A stretch of DNA of 64,000 bases from Arthrobacter sp. 18067. GTDB lineage: Bacteria; Actinomycetota; Actinomycetes; Actinomycetales; Micrococcaceae. The stretch lies in assembly GCF_902706295.1 (NCBI RefSeq), contig NZ_CACSJJ010000005.1:164747-228746 (forward strand). Direction: 5' to 3'. Positions 17,621 through 26,532 of this stretch are shown in pieces; position 1 is the first letter of the stretch, and the number at the start of each line of letters is the position of its first letter. Both the position numbers and the translations under genes were made by a program. The notes beneath the pieces were generated by a model. That model was not told the DNA's origin. It ran no database searches and worked only from the letters and a program-made list of their open reading frames with translations.

Positions 17621-18475
17621 GTGGCGGTATCCGGTCCGAAGGTCACGTCCCTGGAAGCTTTTGAGGCTTCCTTGGGTGGGGTCAGGAGTGTCGCTCTGGG
17701 CGGGATGCTGCTGGAGAACCGGCCCAGCGCGCTCGTGCGGGCTCTGCTGCGGTCCGGGGTGAGCGGGCTTTTCCTGACGTCCGCGCCGGCCGCGTCGTGG
17801 GATGCGGATGTCCTGATCGGGGCCGGACGGGTCAGCCGTGTCCGTATCCCGCATATCTCGCTGGCCGGGATCGGGCTGGCTCCCGCGGCCCGGCACGCCG
17901 AGGGGTCGGCCGGGGTCGAGTATGAGCCGTGTGACGAGGCATTGCTGCTTGGCGGTTTCCTGGCGGCCAACCATCGGGCGCCGGTGCAGCCGCTGGATCA
18001 TCTTGGCGTGAACGACCTCGTCGAGGGGAACCCGCTGGTCAGAGAGGTCGGGGGTTTCCGGGGCGTCGGGCCGCTGACGGTCGATGTTGCGTTCCTCCAC
18101 GCTCCCGTGGGTGACCCGGCCGGTAACCTTGTTCACGCAGGCAGCCGGTGGGCTGACGTGCTCATCGCCCGGGCCGCCAAACGCGTCGTGGTCCAGGTCG
18201 ACCGGCTCGTTCCCCGCGCCGAGCAGGTCGGAACGGTGTCCATCCCGGGGTACCTTGTCGATGAGATCGTGGAGGTCCCTTTCGGCGCCCATCCCCTCGG
18301 CAGCGTGGGAGGCTACGTCGCGGACCTGGACCATCTGGGCCGGTACGCCGAGCAGGTCCGTGCCGGGGGTTTCGCGGAGTATCTCGCGGATAACTGTCAG
18401 ATCAGCCATGAGGACTACTTGGACCGGGTCGGAGACACTGTCCTGGCCGGACTTGTCGCGGAGGCGGCGGCATGA
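17621..18475 (+). CDS. CoA-transferase subunit A (GctA/IpdA-like, family 1)
   Basis: About 284-aa alpha subunit of a heteromeric family I CoA transferase or the related acyl-CoA hydrolase (IpdA type). Recognisable elements are VRSVALGGMLLENRPSALVRALLRSG, GVEYEPCDEALLLGGFLAANHRAP and GNPLVREVGGFRGVGPL. GTG 17621 is preferred because GAGGTGGTG lies just upstream; earlier in-frame starts (17594, 17603) are too close to the promoter/operator for a ribosome-binding site. The downstream beta-subunit ATG overlaps the stop. It is the first gene of the cluster and probably transfers CoA to, or opens a ring of, a pathway acid. Confidence 0.85.
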   Translation: MAVSGPKVTSLEAFEASLGGVRSVALGGMLLENRPSALVRALLRSGVSGLFLTSAPAASWDADVLIGAGRVSRVRIPHISLAGIGLAPAARHAEGSAGVEYEPCDEALLLGGFLAANHRAPVQPLDHLGVNDLVEGNPLVREVGGFRGVGPLTVDVAFLHAPVGDPAGNLVHAGSRWADVLIARAAKRVVVQVDRLVPRAEQVGTVSIPGYLVDEIVEVPFGAHPLGSVGGYVADLDHLGRYAEQVRAGGFAEYLADNCQISHEDYLDRVGDTVLAGLVAEAAA

Positions 18476-19218
18476 GCGCAACGATCCAGGAGCAGATGGC
18501 GATTGCGATGTCCCGCGAGCTGCGGGACAACGAAGTCGTCTTGACCGGGGCGGCCTCGGCGGTGCCCCTTGCCGCGAGCTTGCTGGCGCAGCGTTCCCAC
18601 GCCCCGGGCCTGACCGTGCTCGGCGCTGGCGTTTACATCAACCCGCAACGGCTCGTTCCTGAGTTCTCCGCGGGATGGGACTGCAGACCGACCGCGGTCG
18701 GTGACCTCGGCGACGTCTTCGCGATCACTGAGCTCGGCATCGACGTCATGTTCTACGGCGGGATGCAGATCGATGAATTCGGTTGCGTCAACGTCCACGA
18801 AGTCGCCACGCCCAAGGGTCCTCTGCGCGGACCGGGGATGGCAAACACGATGCTCGGACACACCGCGAAGCGCACCATTCTCTTCACTTCACGCCATGAG
18901 CCGCGCACGCTCGTCTCGGCCGTCGATTTCGCCTCGGTCATCGGCCACGCCCGGCGTGGCCGGACCAGGTCCGAACTCGGGCTGCCCAACGGCGGCCCGG
19001 CAGCGCTGTTCACCCCTGCGGTGCTCATGCGCCCGAACGCAGAAGGTGCTTTCCGTCCGGACCTCACGTTCGATGACCGGCCGTGGCAAGAGGTCCTCGC
19101 GGGGACGGGGTGGGCGATCGACGAGCAGCGCCCGCCACGGTTCTACCCCACTGAAGAGGAACTGACGCTGCTGCGCTCCTCTGTTGATCCGGACGGCCTG
19201 CTCCGTGCTCAAGGCTGA
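18472..19218 (+). CDS. CoA-transferase subunit B (GctB/IpdB-like)
   Basis: 248-aa partner of the preceding subunit, coupled by an ATGA overlap. It shows the beta-subunit pattern AMSRELRDNEVVLTGAASAVPLAASLLAQ, DVMFYGGMQIDEFGCVNVHEVATPKGPLRGPG and HEPRTLVSAVDF. The catalytic Glu seen in true glutaconate CoA-transferases is not obvious in the GAASAVPLAA loop. That resembles IpdB-like proteins, which hydrolyse a ring C-C bond of a CoA thioester rather than transfer CoA. Both activities remain possible. Confidence 0.82.
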   Translation: MSATIQEQMAIAMSRELRDNEVVLTGAASAVPLAASLLAQRSHAPGLTVLGAGVYINPQRLVPEFSAGWDCRPTAVGDLGDVFAITELGIDVMFYGGMQIDEFGCVNVHEVATPKGPLRGPGMANTMLGHTAKRTILFTSRHEPRTLVSAVDFASVIGHARRGRTRSELGLPNGGPAALFTPAVLMRPNAEGAFRPDLTFDDRPWQEVLAGTGWAIDEQRPPRFYPTEEELTLLRSSVDPDGLLRAQG

Positions 19219-19269
19219 GACGTTGCCGGCAACATGCCCCCCATCTGATACAACCAAGGAAGGCCCACG

Positions 19270-21519
19270 ATGGTCACCGCTCGAAAACTCGGCTTCCCTC
19301 CTGTCGATCTGAGCGAGCACGAGCGCGACCTGGTCCGTTCGGTCCGCTCGTTTGCCCGCGCACGCAAGTTTCCCCCGTCCTCGGCGAGCCCGACCCGGGG
19401 AGGGTTCAGCCGGGAGTTCAGTGCCGAGCTCGCCGAGCAGGGCTGGGTCGGGATGACGATCCCTCTGCAGTACGGAGGCACGGAACGGACCACCGTCGAG
19501 CGGATACTTGTCGTCTCCGAGCTGCTCGCAGCCGGGGCCCCACTCGGCGCGCACTGGACAGCGGACCGCCAGACGGCACCGAGCCTGCTCATCAACGGCC
19601 CCGAGTCGCTGCGCCAGCTGCTCCTGCCGCAGATCGCGGCCGGACGCTGTCTGATCGCGGGCGGATTCAGCGAACCCGACTCCGGATCCGACCTCGCGTC
19701 CGTGCGAACCAGGGCCCGTCGCGTCGAGGGAGGGTGGCGGATCACCGGACGTAAGATCTGGACGACCGACGCGGACCAAGCCGACTACATCGAGGTCCTT
19801 TGCCGCACCAGCGACGGTGAGCGCAAGCATGAAGGACTGAGCCTCATTGTCGTTCCCATGGACACCCCGGGCCTTGAGGTCCACCCGATCGAGGGGATGG
19901 ACGGTGAGCGGCACTTCAATGAGGTCATTCTCGAAGAGGTGTTCGCCCGTGACGACTGGCTGATCGGCAGCCCCGGTGCGGGCTGGGAGCAGCTTACTGC
20001 CGAGCTTGCGCTGGAGCGGGCCGGGCCCGAGCGTTATCTCACGACGATGCCCTTGTTCGAGGCCTTCGTCGATTCCCGGGCGCTGGCGCCGAACCCGGGC
20101 CAGGATTGGGAGCTTATCGGTCGTGTGGTCTCGCAGCAGATCGGGCTTCGTGAGATGACTTTGTCTATCGCCCGTCTCGTCGATGATGGCGGCTCGCCGG
20201 TGGCGGAGGCTGCCATGGCCAAGGACCTCGGGACCGAGCTTGAGCAGCTGCTTGTTGACGAGTTGTGGCCCTACCGGGCAGAGCCGCTCGCACCGGGCCC
20301 GGAGGGAACCCGGTTCCACGAGTTCCTTGACATCAACCGGCTACGGTCGCCCGTGTTCACCACCGCGGGCGGCACGAACGAGGTCCTCCGGTTGCTCGTG
20401 GGACGCCAGTTACGGGAGTGGTCCGACGGCCGGCGTTCCTGGGCTCTCTCATCCGATGTCGCAGCGACTGTTGCCACTGTCGCCGAGGATCTCCTTGAGC
20501 AGGGCACCGGTTCGGTGCCTCGCGATGCCGTCGACGCCCACTCGGTCGGGTTCGCTGGGCGGCTGGCGGGCGAGGGTTTCCTTGGCGTTGGCATTCCTGA
20601 TGAGCTCGGGGGCGGCGGAGGAACGCTGGATGACATCCTGGACGTTATCGCCGCCGCGGCCTACAGCGGGGTGAGCCTGCCCGCTATCGAGGGCCCGCTG
20701 ACCGCCGGTTGGCTCGCAGCTCAGGCCGGGATTGACCTTGACTGGCTCACCGAGCCGGCGGTCTTCGGCGGTGTCCTGGACTCAGCAGATCCCGCCGGGA
20801 ATTCAGAGCTCTCCGGTTTGCCCCTGAACGGTCCCGGCGAGATTCCCTGGGCCCACGAGGGCACCCCGGTGGTCTTTGTCAGCGGCGCAGACTCCGGCCC
20901 GGTCACCGTGACCGTTGTCCCCGCCGGGGCTCTGGCCGGGACAGCCGGCGCGACGATTGCCGGGGAACCTGTGCTCAGGCAGGCACATCTGGCCGAGATG
21001 GCTGCCAGCCGTGTGGGCCGCATCGAGACTCCCGCGGCCGAGGTCATGCGAGAACTGCAGCTCCGCGCGGCCCTCGGGCGGTCGGTTGCACTGGCCGCGG
21101 CGATCCAACGAACCGCAGAGCTGGGGATCAGCTACGCCTACCAGCGGGAACAGTTCGGCCAGCCGATCGCCCGTTTCCAGGCCGTCCAGACCCACCTCGT
21201 CCGGGTGGCGTGCGAAGCCCAGCGAGTTGCCGTCGCCGTCGACGCCGCGCGCAAGCGTGCTTCGACCGGAATCCTCGACGCCGCCACGACCATCGCCGCT
21301 GCCCGCGTCCTGACCGGGGACGCGGCCATCTCCGCGGCCCGCACGATCCATCAGGTCCACGGCGCCATCGGCGTCACGATGGAGTACCCGCTCCAACGGC
21401 TCAGCCGCCGCCTGTGGGCGTGGTCCCTCGAAGACGGCGGGACGGCATCCTGGGCGCGCGAACTGGGCCAGGAAGCCTGTGCCCGCGGCGTCTGGGGACT
21501 GATCACGGGCGCCGACTGA
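19270..21519 (+). CDS. Fused double acyl-CoA dehydrogenase (FadE34-like architecture)
   Basis: 749-aa protein with two acyl-CoA dehydrogenase modules in one chain. Residues about 10-385 form a complete FAD-dependent domain (AGGFSEPDSGSDLASVRTRA, WRITGRKIWTTDA, FTTAGGTNEVLRLLVGRQL). Residues about 410-749 are a second, divergent module (GEGFLGVGIPDELGGGGGTLDD, YAYQREQFGQPIARFQAVQ, TIHQVHGAIGVTMEYPLQRLSRR). Actinobacterial FadE34-type enzymes with this layout oxidise bulky, alpha-branched acyl-CoAs such as steroid side chains. AAGGAAGG precedes the ATG. It suggests a branched or cyclic acyl-CoA substrate. Confidence 0.88.
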   Translation: MVTARKLGFPPVDLSEHERDLVRSVRSFARARKFPPSSASPTRGGFSREFSAELAEQGWVGMTIPLQYGGTERTTVERILVVSELLAAGAPLGAHWTADRQTAPSLLINGPESLRQLLLPQIAAGRCLIAGGFSEPDSGSDLASVRTRARRVEGGWRITGRKIWTTDADQADYIEVLCRTSDGERKHEGLSLIVVPMDTPGLEVHPIEGMDGERHFNEVILEEVFARDDWLIGSPGAGWEQLTAELALERAGPERYLTTMPLFEAFVDSRALAPNPGQDWELIGRVVSQQIGLREMTLSIARLVDDGGSPVAEAAMAKDLGTELEQLLVDELWPYRAEPLAPGPEGTRFHEFLDINRLRSPVFTTAGGTNEVLRLLVGRQLREWSDGRRSWALSSDVAATVATVAEDLLEQGTGSVPRDAVDAHSVGFAGRLAGEGFLGVGIPDELGGGGGTLDDILDVIAAAAYSGVSLPAIEGPLTAGWLAAQAGIDLDWLTEPAVFGGVLDSADPAGNSELSGLPLNGPGEIPWAHEGTPVVFVSGADSGPVTVTVVPAGALAGTAGATIAGEPVLRQAHLAEMAASRVGRIETPAAEVMRELQLRAALGRSVALAAAIQRTAELGISYAYQREQFGQPIARFQAVQTHLVRVACEAQRVAVAVDAARKRASTGILDAATTIAAARVLTGDAAISAARTIHQVHGAIGVTMEYPLQRLSRRLWAWSLEDGGTASWARELGQEACARGVWGLITGAD

Positions 21520-21639
21520 ACAGCGCAGGTGCTGGACGGTCCGGCCGATGACCTGCCCGTCCCGCCAGCGCCACCGGTAGCCCGAGGCGACCGGGGACAG
21601 GAACAACTCACTCATCTTTGACTAATGGAGGACAGATAC

Positions 21640-22398
21640 ATGGGATTCGAAGGCAAAGTAGTCTTCGTCACCGCAGCCGCAGGGGCGGGGATCGGCCAAG
21701 GCGTCGCCCGCGCATTCGCGGCAGAAGGCGCGACGGTAATCATCAGCGACCAGCACGCGGAGCGTACCGCGAAGGTAGCCCAGCAGATCCGCCAGGACAC
21801 CGGAGCGGACGTGACCGGGGTAGCCTGCGATGTGCGCGACGAGAAACAGATCGACGACGTGATCGCCGACATCGTCGACCGGCATGGCCGGCTCGACGTC
21901 GTCGTGAACAACAGCGGACTCAACCAACTCGCCCCGATCCACGAGATGGAGACAGCGACCTGGCAGCTCGTCATGGATGTATCGCTGACCGGCCCCTTCC
22001 TCGTGACACGCCGGGCGTTGAACGTTATGCGGGACCAAGGCTCAGGCACGATCGTCAACATGGCCTCGATTGCCGGATGGATGGCTCCGGCCATCGGAGA
22101 ATCCCACTACGCCGCCGCGAAAGCCGGAGTCATGGGCTTCACCCGGGCCGCCGCGATCGAGGCGGCACCCTTCGGAGTCCGCGTAAACGCGGTGGCTCCC
22201 GGACTGACATGGAACCCGTTCCTCGAGAAGATCTACAGCAAGGAATACGTTGACGAGATGGCACGCAAGACGCCGCTCGGCCGGCCAGGAATGCCCGAGG
22301 ACATCGCCAACGCGGTGACCTTCCTCGCCAGCGACAAGGCGAGCTTCATCACCGGTGAGGTCCTCTGCGTCTCGGGCGGATACCACCTGCACACCTAG
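21640..22398 (+). CDS. SDR family oxidoreductase
   Basis: 252-aa classical short-chain dehydrogenase. The cofactor motif reads TAAAGAGIGQG and is followed by NNSG, the catalytic Ser (NMASIAG) and Tyr-x-x-x-Lys (YAAAK). GGAGGA sits 7 bp before the ATG at 21640; an ATG at 21625 in frame lacks a ribosome-binding site. Placed between an acyl-CoA dehydrogenase and a CoA transferase in one operon, it probably oxidises a 3-hydroxyacyl-CoA or pathway alcohol. Substrate not determinable. Confidence 0.88.
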   Translation: MGFEGKVVFVTAAAGAGIGQGVARAFAAEGATVIISDQHAERTAKVAQQIRQDTGADVTGVACDVRDEKQIDDVIADIVDRHGRLDVVVNNSGLNQLAPIHEMETATWQLVMDVSLTGPFLVTRRALNVMRDQGSGTIVNMASIAGWMAPAIGESHYAAAKAGVMGFTRAAAIEAAPFGVRVNAVAPGLTWNPFLEKIYSKEYVDEMARKTPLGRPGMPEDIANAVTFLASDKASFITGEVLCVSGGYHLHT

Positions 22399-22408
22399 GA
22401 AACGGACC

Positions 22409-23605
22409 GTGGCCACACAAGACCTCCCCCTCGCCGGAGTCCGTATCGTCGATCTCAGCCAGATCGCCGCCGGACCCTTCGCGACGTCATTGCTCGGCGA
22501 CTTCGGGGCCGACGTGATCAAGGTCGAGCCCCCCGACGGGGACCCCCTGCGTCAGGTCGACGAGGCCTTCGGCCCCGGCGAGAGCGCATACTCCTTCGCC
22601 GTCAACCGAAGCAAGCGCTCGATCAGGCTGGACCTGAAGACCGCTGACGGCAAGGCCGTCCTCCTCCGACTCCTCAAAACGGCCGATGTACTCGTGACCT
22701 CGATGCGGCCAGCGGCCGTGCGCCGGCTCGGACTCGACCACGCAAGCCTCGCCGATTCCTTCCCCGGGCTTGTCGTCTGCTCCATCACCGGCTGGGGCGG
22801 CGACGGACCCCTGGCCGACCGGCCCGGCATGGACATCCTCGCCCAGGCCCGCGGGGGCACCATGGGCACGACCGGCGAACCCGGGCGCTCGCCGGTTAAG
22901 GTGGCCCCGGCGGTCGCTGACTTCGTCGGCTCGTTCCTGGCCTGTAACGCGATCCTTCTCGGTTTGCGGGTGCGGGACCGTGACGGGGTGGGCCAAGAGG
23001 TTTCAGTGAACCTGTTGGATGGCCAGGTTGCGCTGTTGTCCAATCTCAGCGTCGCCTATCACCGGACGGGTACTCCTTTCGCGCCCCAGGGAGGTGCGAC
23101 GAGCAACATTGTGCCTTATCAGGTCTTCGAAACGGGTGATGGCTGGATTGTCGTTGCCTGCCTGACTGAGAAGTTCTGGGAGGCGTTATGCCGCGCGCTG
23201 GAGAGACCTGATCTGTTCGATGATCCTCGGTACCGCACGAACGCTCAGCGGGTTGCCCACCGTGAGGAGCTCATATTCGACTTGTCGGCCACTTTCCGTG
23301 CTCAGGCGACGGGGCACTGGCAGGCGTTGCTGGACGCCGAAGATGTGCCGTGCAGCCCCGTGAATCGACTCCACGAGGTCTTCACTGATCCGCAGGTTGT
23401 CCACAACCAGATGTCTCTGGTGCTCTCGCATCCGCGTCACGGCGACATCGTGACGGTGAACAACCCGATCCGGATGCATGACACTCCCGCCCGGCCCTGG
23501 GGGTATCCGCCGGGGGCGGGCGAGCACACCGACGCTGTCCTGGGCGAGCTCGGCTATACGCCCGATGAAATCGGCCGGCTCCGGGACGGGGGAGCGGCTC
23601 TCTGA
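22409..23605 (+). CDS. CaiB/BaiF family (class III) CoA-transferase
   Basis: 398-aa class III CoA transferase moving CoA between carboxylic acids via an aspartyl-CoA anhydride. It shows LAGVRIVDLSQIAAGPFATSLLGDFGADVIKVEPPDGDP, NRSKRSIRLDLKT, the TGWGGDGPLADRPGMDILAQA region and an Asp in KVAPAVADFVG at the usual catalytic position. GTG 22409, preceded by AGGAAAC, is chosen because the longer ORF starts inside the SDR gene. Last gene of the first operon, ending in the bidirectional terminator at 23605-23640. One of two CaiB genes in the cluster. Confidence 0.9.
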   Translation: MATQDLPLAGVRIVDLSQIAAGPFATSLLGDFGADVIKVEPPDGDPLRQVDEAFGPGESAYSFAVNRSKRSIRLDLKTADGKAVLLRLLKTADVLVTSMRPAAVRRLGLDHASLADSFPGLVVCSITGWGGDGPLADRPGMDILAQARGGTMGTTGEPGRSPVKVAPAVADFVGSFLACNAILLGLRVRDRDGVGQEVSVNLLDGQVALLSNLSVAYHRTGTPFAPQGGATSNIVPYQVFETGDGWIVVACLTEKFWEALCRALERPDLFDDPRYRTNAQRVAHREELIFDLSATFRAQATGHWQALLDAEDVPCSPVNRLHEVFTDPQVVHNQMSLVLSHPRHGDIVTVNNPIRMHDTPARPWGYPPGAGEHTDAVLGELGYTPDEIGRLRDGGAAL

Positions 23606-23640
23606 TAGGCAAGGGTCGCCGTCGGGCGACCCTTGCCTAT
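23605..23640. terminator. Strong bidirectional hairpin terminator
   Basis: Perfect 16-bp stem: ATAGGCAAGGGTCGCC (23605-23620) and GGCGACCCTTGCCTAT (23625-23640) with a GTCG loop. It starts inside the stop codon of the CaiB gene on the plus strand and lies 27 bp from the stop of the convergent MaoC gene. Confidence 0.85.
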
Positions 23641-23666
23641 GCCCGGTGTCTTCCCGGGCCGTCAGG

Positions 23667-24164
23667 CTAGGCGGTTACGTTCCCTGCGTTGCGGGCCACA
23701 AGGAGCGACCAGGTGCTCTCAAGGACCACGACACCATCTTGGTTCCTCGCGGTCCGCTGTTCCGTGACCAGACCCTTGGTCCCGCTCCGGGTCACCGTGG
23801 CCTCCGTGAAGACGAGGTCGATGGTCAACGTGTCTCCGATCCGGGTCGGCGCGGGCCAGGAGCAGGTCACCGAGGTCATTCCGAGCAAGGCCGGCTGGAG
23901 CGCCGCGAACACGGGCAGCCGCGTTGTCATCCCTGAAGCGATGGACAGGACGAGGAGCCCGTGGGCAATACGTCCGCCGAACGGGGTCGAACGGGCGAAG
24001 TGCTCATCGACATGGAGGGGGTTGAAGTCGCCGGAGATCCCGGCGAAGCCGATGATATCGGCTTCGGTAATTGTCCTGCCCGGCGTGGTGAAGACCTGCT
24101 GGAGCGGGATGTCGTCGAAGTAGATCGGCTGGCAGAGCGCTTCGACGACCGCGTCACCGTTCAT
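23667..24164 (-). CDS. MaoC-like (R)-specific enoyl-CoA hydratase
   Basis: 165-aa single hot-dog hydratase of the MaoC family. The hydratase-2 motif is intact (FAGISGDFNPLHVDEHFARSTPFGGRIAHGLL), giving the Asp/His catalytic pair. The ATG at 24164 overlaps the stop of the upstream enoyl-CoA hydratase gene by 4 bp. Probably hydrates a 2-enoyl-CoA or acts on a branched intermediate; last gene of a leftward three-gene operon driven from operator site 2. Confidence 0.9.
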   Translation of the reverse strand: MNGDAVVEALCQPIYFDDIPLQQVFTTPGRTITEADIIGFAGISGDFNPLHVDEHFARSTPFGGRIAHGLLVLSIASGMTTRLPVFAALQPALLGMTSVTCSWPAPTRIGDTLTIDLVFTEATVTRSGTKGLVTEQRTARNQDGVVVLESTWSLLVARNAGNVTA

Positions 24165-24973
24165 CGCTGGAAGGCGGGGGAGTTGCTCGGGAACACGGGA
24201 CGGCGCTTCTCCTGCATGGCATTGAAGCCCTCGCGGGCGTCGGGACCGAAGAAACCGAGCATCTCCAGGGCAAGCGCAGATTCGAACATCGGAGCCGCCT
24301 GCTTGACCCAGAGGTTGAGGGACCGTTTCGTGGCGGTGATCGCGTGGGCGGGGCCGCGGGCGAGCTTCTCGGCGATCCGAAGCGCCTCGGCCTGGAGGTC
24401 TGCCGCGGGGACACATTTGCTGACGAGTCCGATCCGCTCGGCCTCGCGACCGTCGATGAAATCGCAGGTCAGCAGGTAGTACTTTGCTTTTGCGAGGCTC
24501 GTCAGCAAGGGCCAGATGATCGCGGCGTGGTCTCCGGCGGCGACCCCGAGGCGGATGTGTCCGTCGGTGAACCGGGCATCCTCGGCGATTATGCTGATGT
24601 CAGCCATCAGAGCAACCGCAAGGCCGGCACCGACCGCGACTCCGTTGATCGCCGAGATAACCGGCTTCGGGCAGTTCACGATGTCGTAGACGATCTCCGA
24701 TGCTTCGGCGAAGAGCCGGTGGACGGTGTCGTAGTTGCCGAGGGTGTCCTCAACCATCTCGAAGTCGCCTCCGGCGGAGAAGGCCTCGCCCTCCCCGGTC
24801 ACAATCACAACCCGGCACATCTCGTCGGCGGCGATGTCTCGCCATACTTTGCTCAGCTCAGCGTGGAGGATCGCGTCCATGGCGTTCTTCCGGTGCGGGC
24901 GGTTGATCTTCAACAGGAGAACCCCCTCGGAGGGGTACTCGAAGGTCAACCGGGTGTATGAGGACCAGTCCAT
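24161..24973 (-). CDS. Enoyl-CoA hydratase/isomerase family protein
   Basis: 270-aa crotonase-fold protein. It shows [22 protein letters not shown], the oxyanion-hole segment [12 protein letters not shown] and [21 protein letters not shown]. The position of the first catalytic Glu (normally PE) reads [13 protein letters not shown], so this is the divergent subgroup lacking that Glu and may isomerise, hydrolyse or retro-aldol an acyl-CoA rather than hydrate it. Middle gene of the leftward operon, about 80 bp after the CaiB gene and overlapping the MaoC gene. Confidence 0.88.
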   Translation of the reverse strand: MDWSSYTRLTFEYPSEGVLLLKINRPHRKNAMDAILHAELSKVWRDIAADEMCRVVIVTGEGEAFSAGGDFEMVEDTLGNYDTVHRLFAEASEIVYDIVNCPKPVISAINGVAVGAGLAVALMADISIIAEDARFTDGHIRLGVAAGDHAAIIWPLLTSLAKAKYYLLTCDFIDGREAERIGLVSKCVPAADLQAEALRIAEKLARGPAHAITATKRSLNLWVKQAAPMFESALALEMLGFFGPDAREGFNAMQEKRRPVFPSNSPAFQR

Positions 24974-25054
24974 GTCACATGCCTTTCGGGGGGCCCACTC
25001 GGGTGGGCGCTAGGGTTTGGGGTTCGGGAAGGGGTGGGGTCCCGCGCGACGAGC

Positions 25055-26227
25055 TCAGGCCCCGTGAACGATCCCCTCGGCGAAGAGATGACCGACCTCT
25101 TCGGGCGTCCGGCCGAGCTGGCTCAGGATCTCCCGACTCTGCTCTCCGACCGTGGGCGCCGTAGTGAGGAGCCGGTCGTCGGTGAAGGGTGCCAGAGCCA
25201 ACGGCCATTCGGCGATTCGGGGTGTGCCGCCTGGCCCGTCGTCGCGGACCATGCCGCGGGCGAGGAAGTGCGGGTCCTTGGCCGGCTCGAGTAAGTCGTT
25301 GAGCGGGGCGACAGGGACGTCATGGCCGATGAGCAGCTGGACGAGCTCATCGCGTCCGAACCGGGCCACGCGCGGTCGCAGGATCGCATCGATCGTTGTG
25401 ACTGCCTCGCGGCGTTGGGCGAATGTGCGGAACTCCTCCGATCGCAGGTCAGGCAGATCAAGGGCCTCGGTGAGACGGACCCAGAAGTGGTCCTCAAGGG
25501 CACCTATCGAGACGTACCCACCGTCGGCGGTGGCGTAGATGCCGTAGCCGGGACGGGCCAGGGCCGCGTCATTGGTCATGAGATGGATCGACTCAGCCAG
25601 CCGCGGCTCCATCATGGCGAGGGCACAGTCCGCCATCGCGACATCGATGTGCCGGCCGGTGAACCCGGCGGGGTCCTGCTGCTTCTGCAAGAGGGCGAGA
25701 ACGATGCCGAGACTCGCGTACAGCGAACTGCCCAGGTCGGCAATGGGCAGGGTTGTTGGCACATAGTCCGCCACTGTTCCTTCGGCCGGCCTGGGGATCG
25801 CGCCCGCGAGTGCCAAGTATTGGAAGTCGTGTCCCGGTAGGTCACGGTAAGGGCCGAAGGAGCCGTACCCGGAGATCGAGACATACACAATCTTCGGGTT
25901 GACCGCGAGAGCGGCGTCGAACCCGACCCCCAAGCGTTCCATCACCCCGGGGCGGAACCCTTCGACGAGGACATCCGCCTGTGCGATGAGATCCAGGGCG
26001 ATGCCGCGTGCTTCCTGGGTCTTAAGGTCTAGGGCGATGCTCCGCTTTCCGCGGTTCTCGGCATTGAAGATGGCCTCGCGCAGCCGGATCGCGTCGCCGC
26101 CTGGCCGCTCCACCTTGATCACATCACAGCCGAGCGCCGTCAGAAGGCGGGTGGTATGGGGCCCTGGCACCTGCTCGGAGAAGTCGACGACTTTCAGTCC
26201 GGCCAGAGGGGGAGTGGGGGCAGACAT
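25055..26227 (-). CDS. CaiB/BaiF family (class III) CoA-transferase, second copy
   Basis: 390-aa class III CoA transferase with LAGLKVVDFSEQVPGPHTTRLLTALGCDVIKVERPGGDAIR, NRGKRSIALDLKTQEARG, YVSISGYGSFGPYRDLPGHDFQYLALAG and catalytic-region Asp in LPIADLGSSL. This variant resembles the AMACR/CaiB group, so it could also be an alpha-methylacyl-CoA racemase. First gene of the leftward operon, whose start lies about 77 bp from operator site 2. It shares that intergenic region with the divergent acyl-CoA dehydrogenase operon. Confidence 0.88.
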   Translation of the reverse strand: MSAPTPPLAGLKVVDFSEQVPGPHTTRLLTALGCDVIKVERPGGDAIRLREAIFNAENRGKRSIALDLKTQEARGIALDLIAQADVLVEGFRPGVMERLGVGFDAALAVNPKIVYVSISGYGSFGPYRDLPGHDFQYLALAGAIPRPAEGTVADYVPTTLPIADLGSSLYASLGIVLALLQKQQDPAGFTGRHIDVAMADCALAMMEPRLAESIHLMTNDAALARPGYGIYATADGGYVSIGALEDHFWVRLTEALDLPDLRSEEFRTFAQRREAVTTIDAILRPRVARFGRDELVQLLIGHDVPVAPLNDLLEPAKDPHFLARGMVRDDGPGGTPRIAEWPLALAPFTDDRLLTTAPTVGEQSREILSQLGRTPEEVGHLFAEGIVHGA

Positions 26228-26303
26228 TCAGATACCTCGTACTGTTGGGCGGCGGTGCCGAAGAGTGACGGTCGAGACGCACGCAGTTCTCGTGTTCAAA
26301 AGT

Positions 26304-26321
26304 GTATGTATTATCGCATGC
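26304..26321. promoter_or_regulatory. Operator site 2 in the divergent CaiB / acyl-CoA dehydrogenase region
   Basis: GTATGT-ATTATC-GCATGC: half-sites match the GTATGC-N6-GCATAC consensus at 10 of 12 positions. It lies between a leftward operon (start 26227) and a rightward one (from 26365/26529), in the only A/T-rich part of this region. A TATTAT at 26309-26314 inside it may be a -10 element. Confidence 0.65.
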
Positions 26322-26364
26322 AAAGTTATACCATGGGTACTACCTGATCAATGAGGAGGCAGCG

Positions 26365-26532
26365 GTGCACGGTAGTCCGCCATCGGATTTGGACTGCCAT
26401 CCCTCGCATGCGACAGGACATACGGCGGCATCGTCCGCTGGCCCCAACCGGACCTTCCATTGTGAAGACGGCACCTTGATCACCCGAAGTGAAGCGCGCT
26501 GCGCCCCTCTTGCCCAAAGGAAGACCTCATGA
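26365..26532 (+). CDS. Possible 55-aa leader ORF coupled to the acyl-CoA dehydrogenase gene
   Basis: Short ORF starting GTG 26365 behind a strong GAGGAGG (26353-26359) with 5-bp spacing; its TGA overlaps the ATG of the next gene (ATGA at 26529). The peptide is hydrophilic, His/Ser/Pro-rich with three Cys (DLDCHPS, TFHCEDG, EARCAPL). I recognise no family. The ribosome-binding site and coupling are the only support; it may be a leader peptide or an evolutionary remnant. Confidence 0.35.
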   Translation: MHGSPPSDLDCHPSHATGHTAASSAGPNRTFHCEDGTLITRSEARCAPLAQRKTS

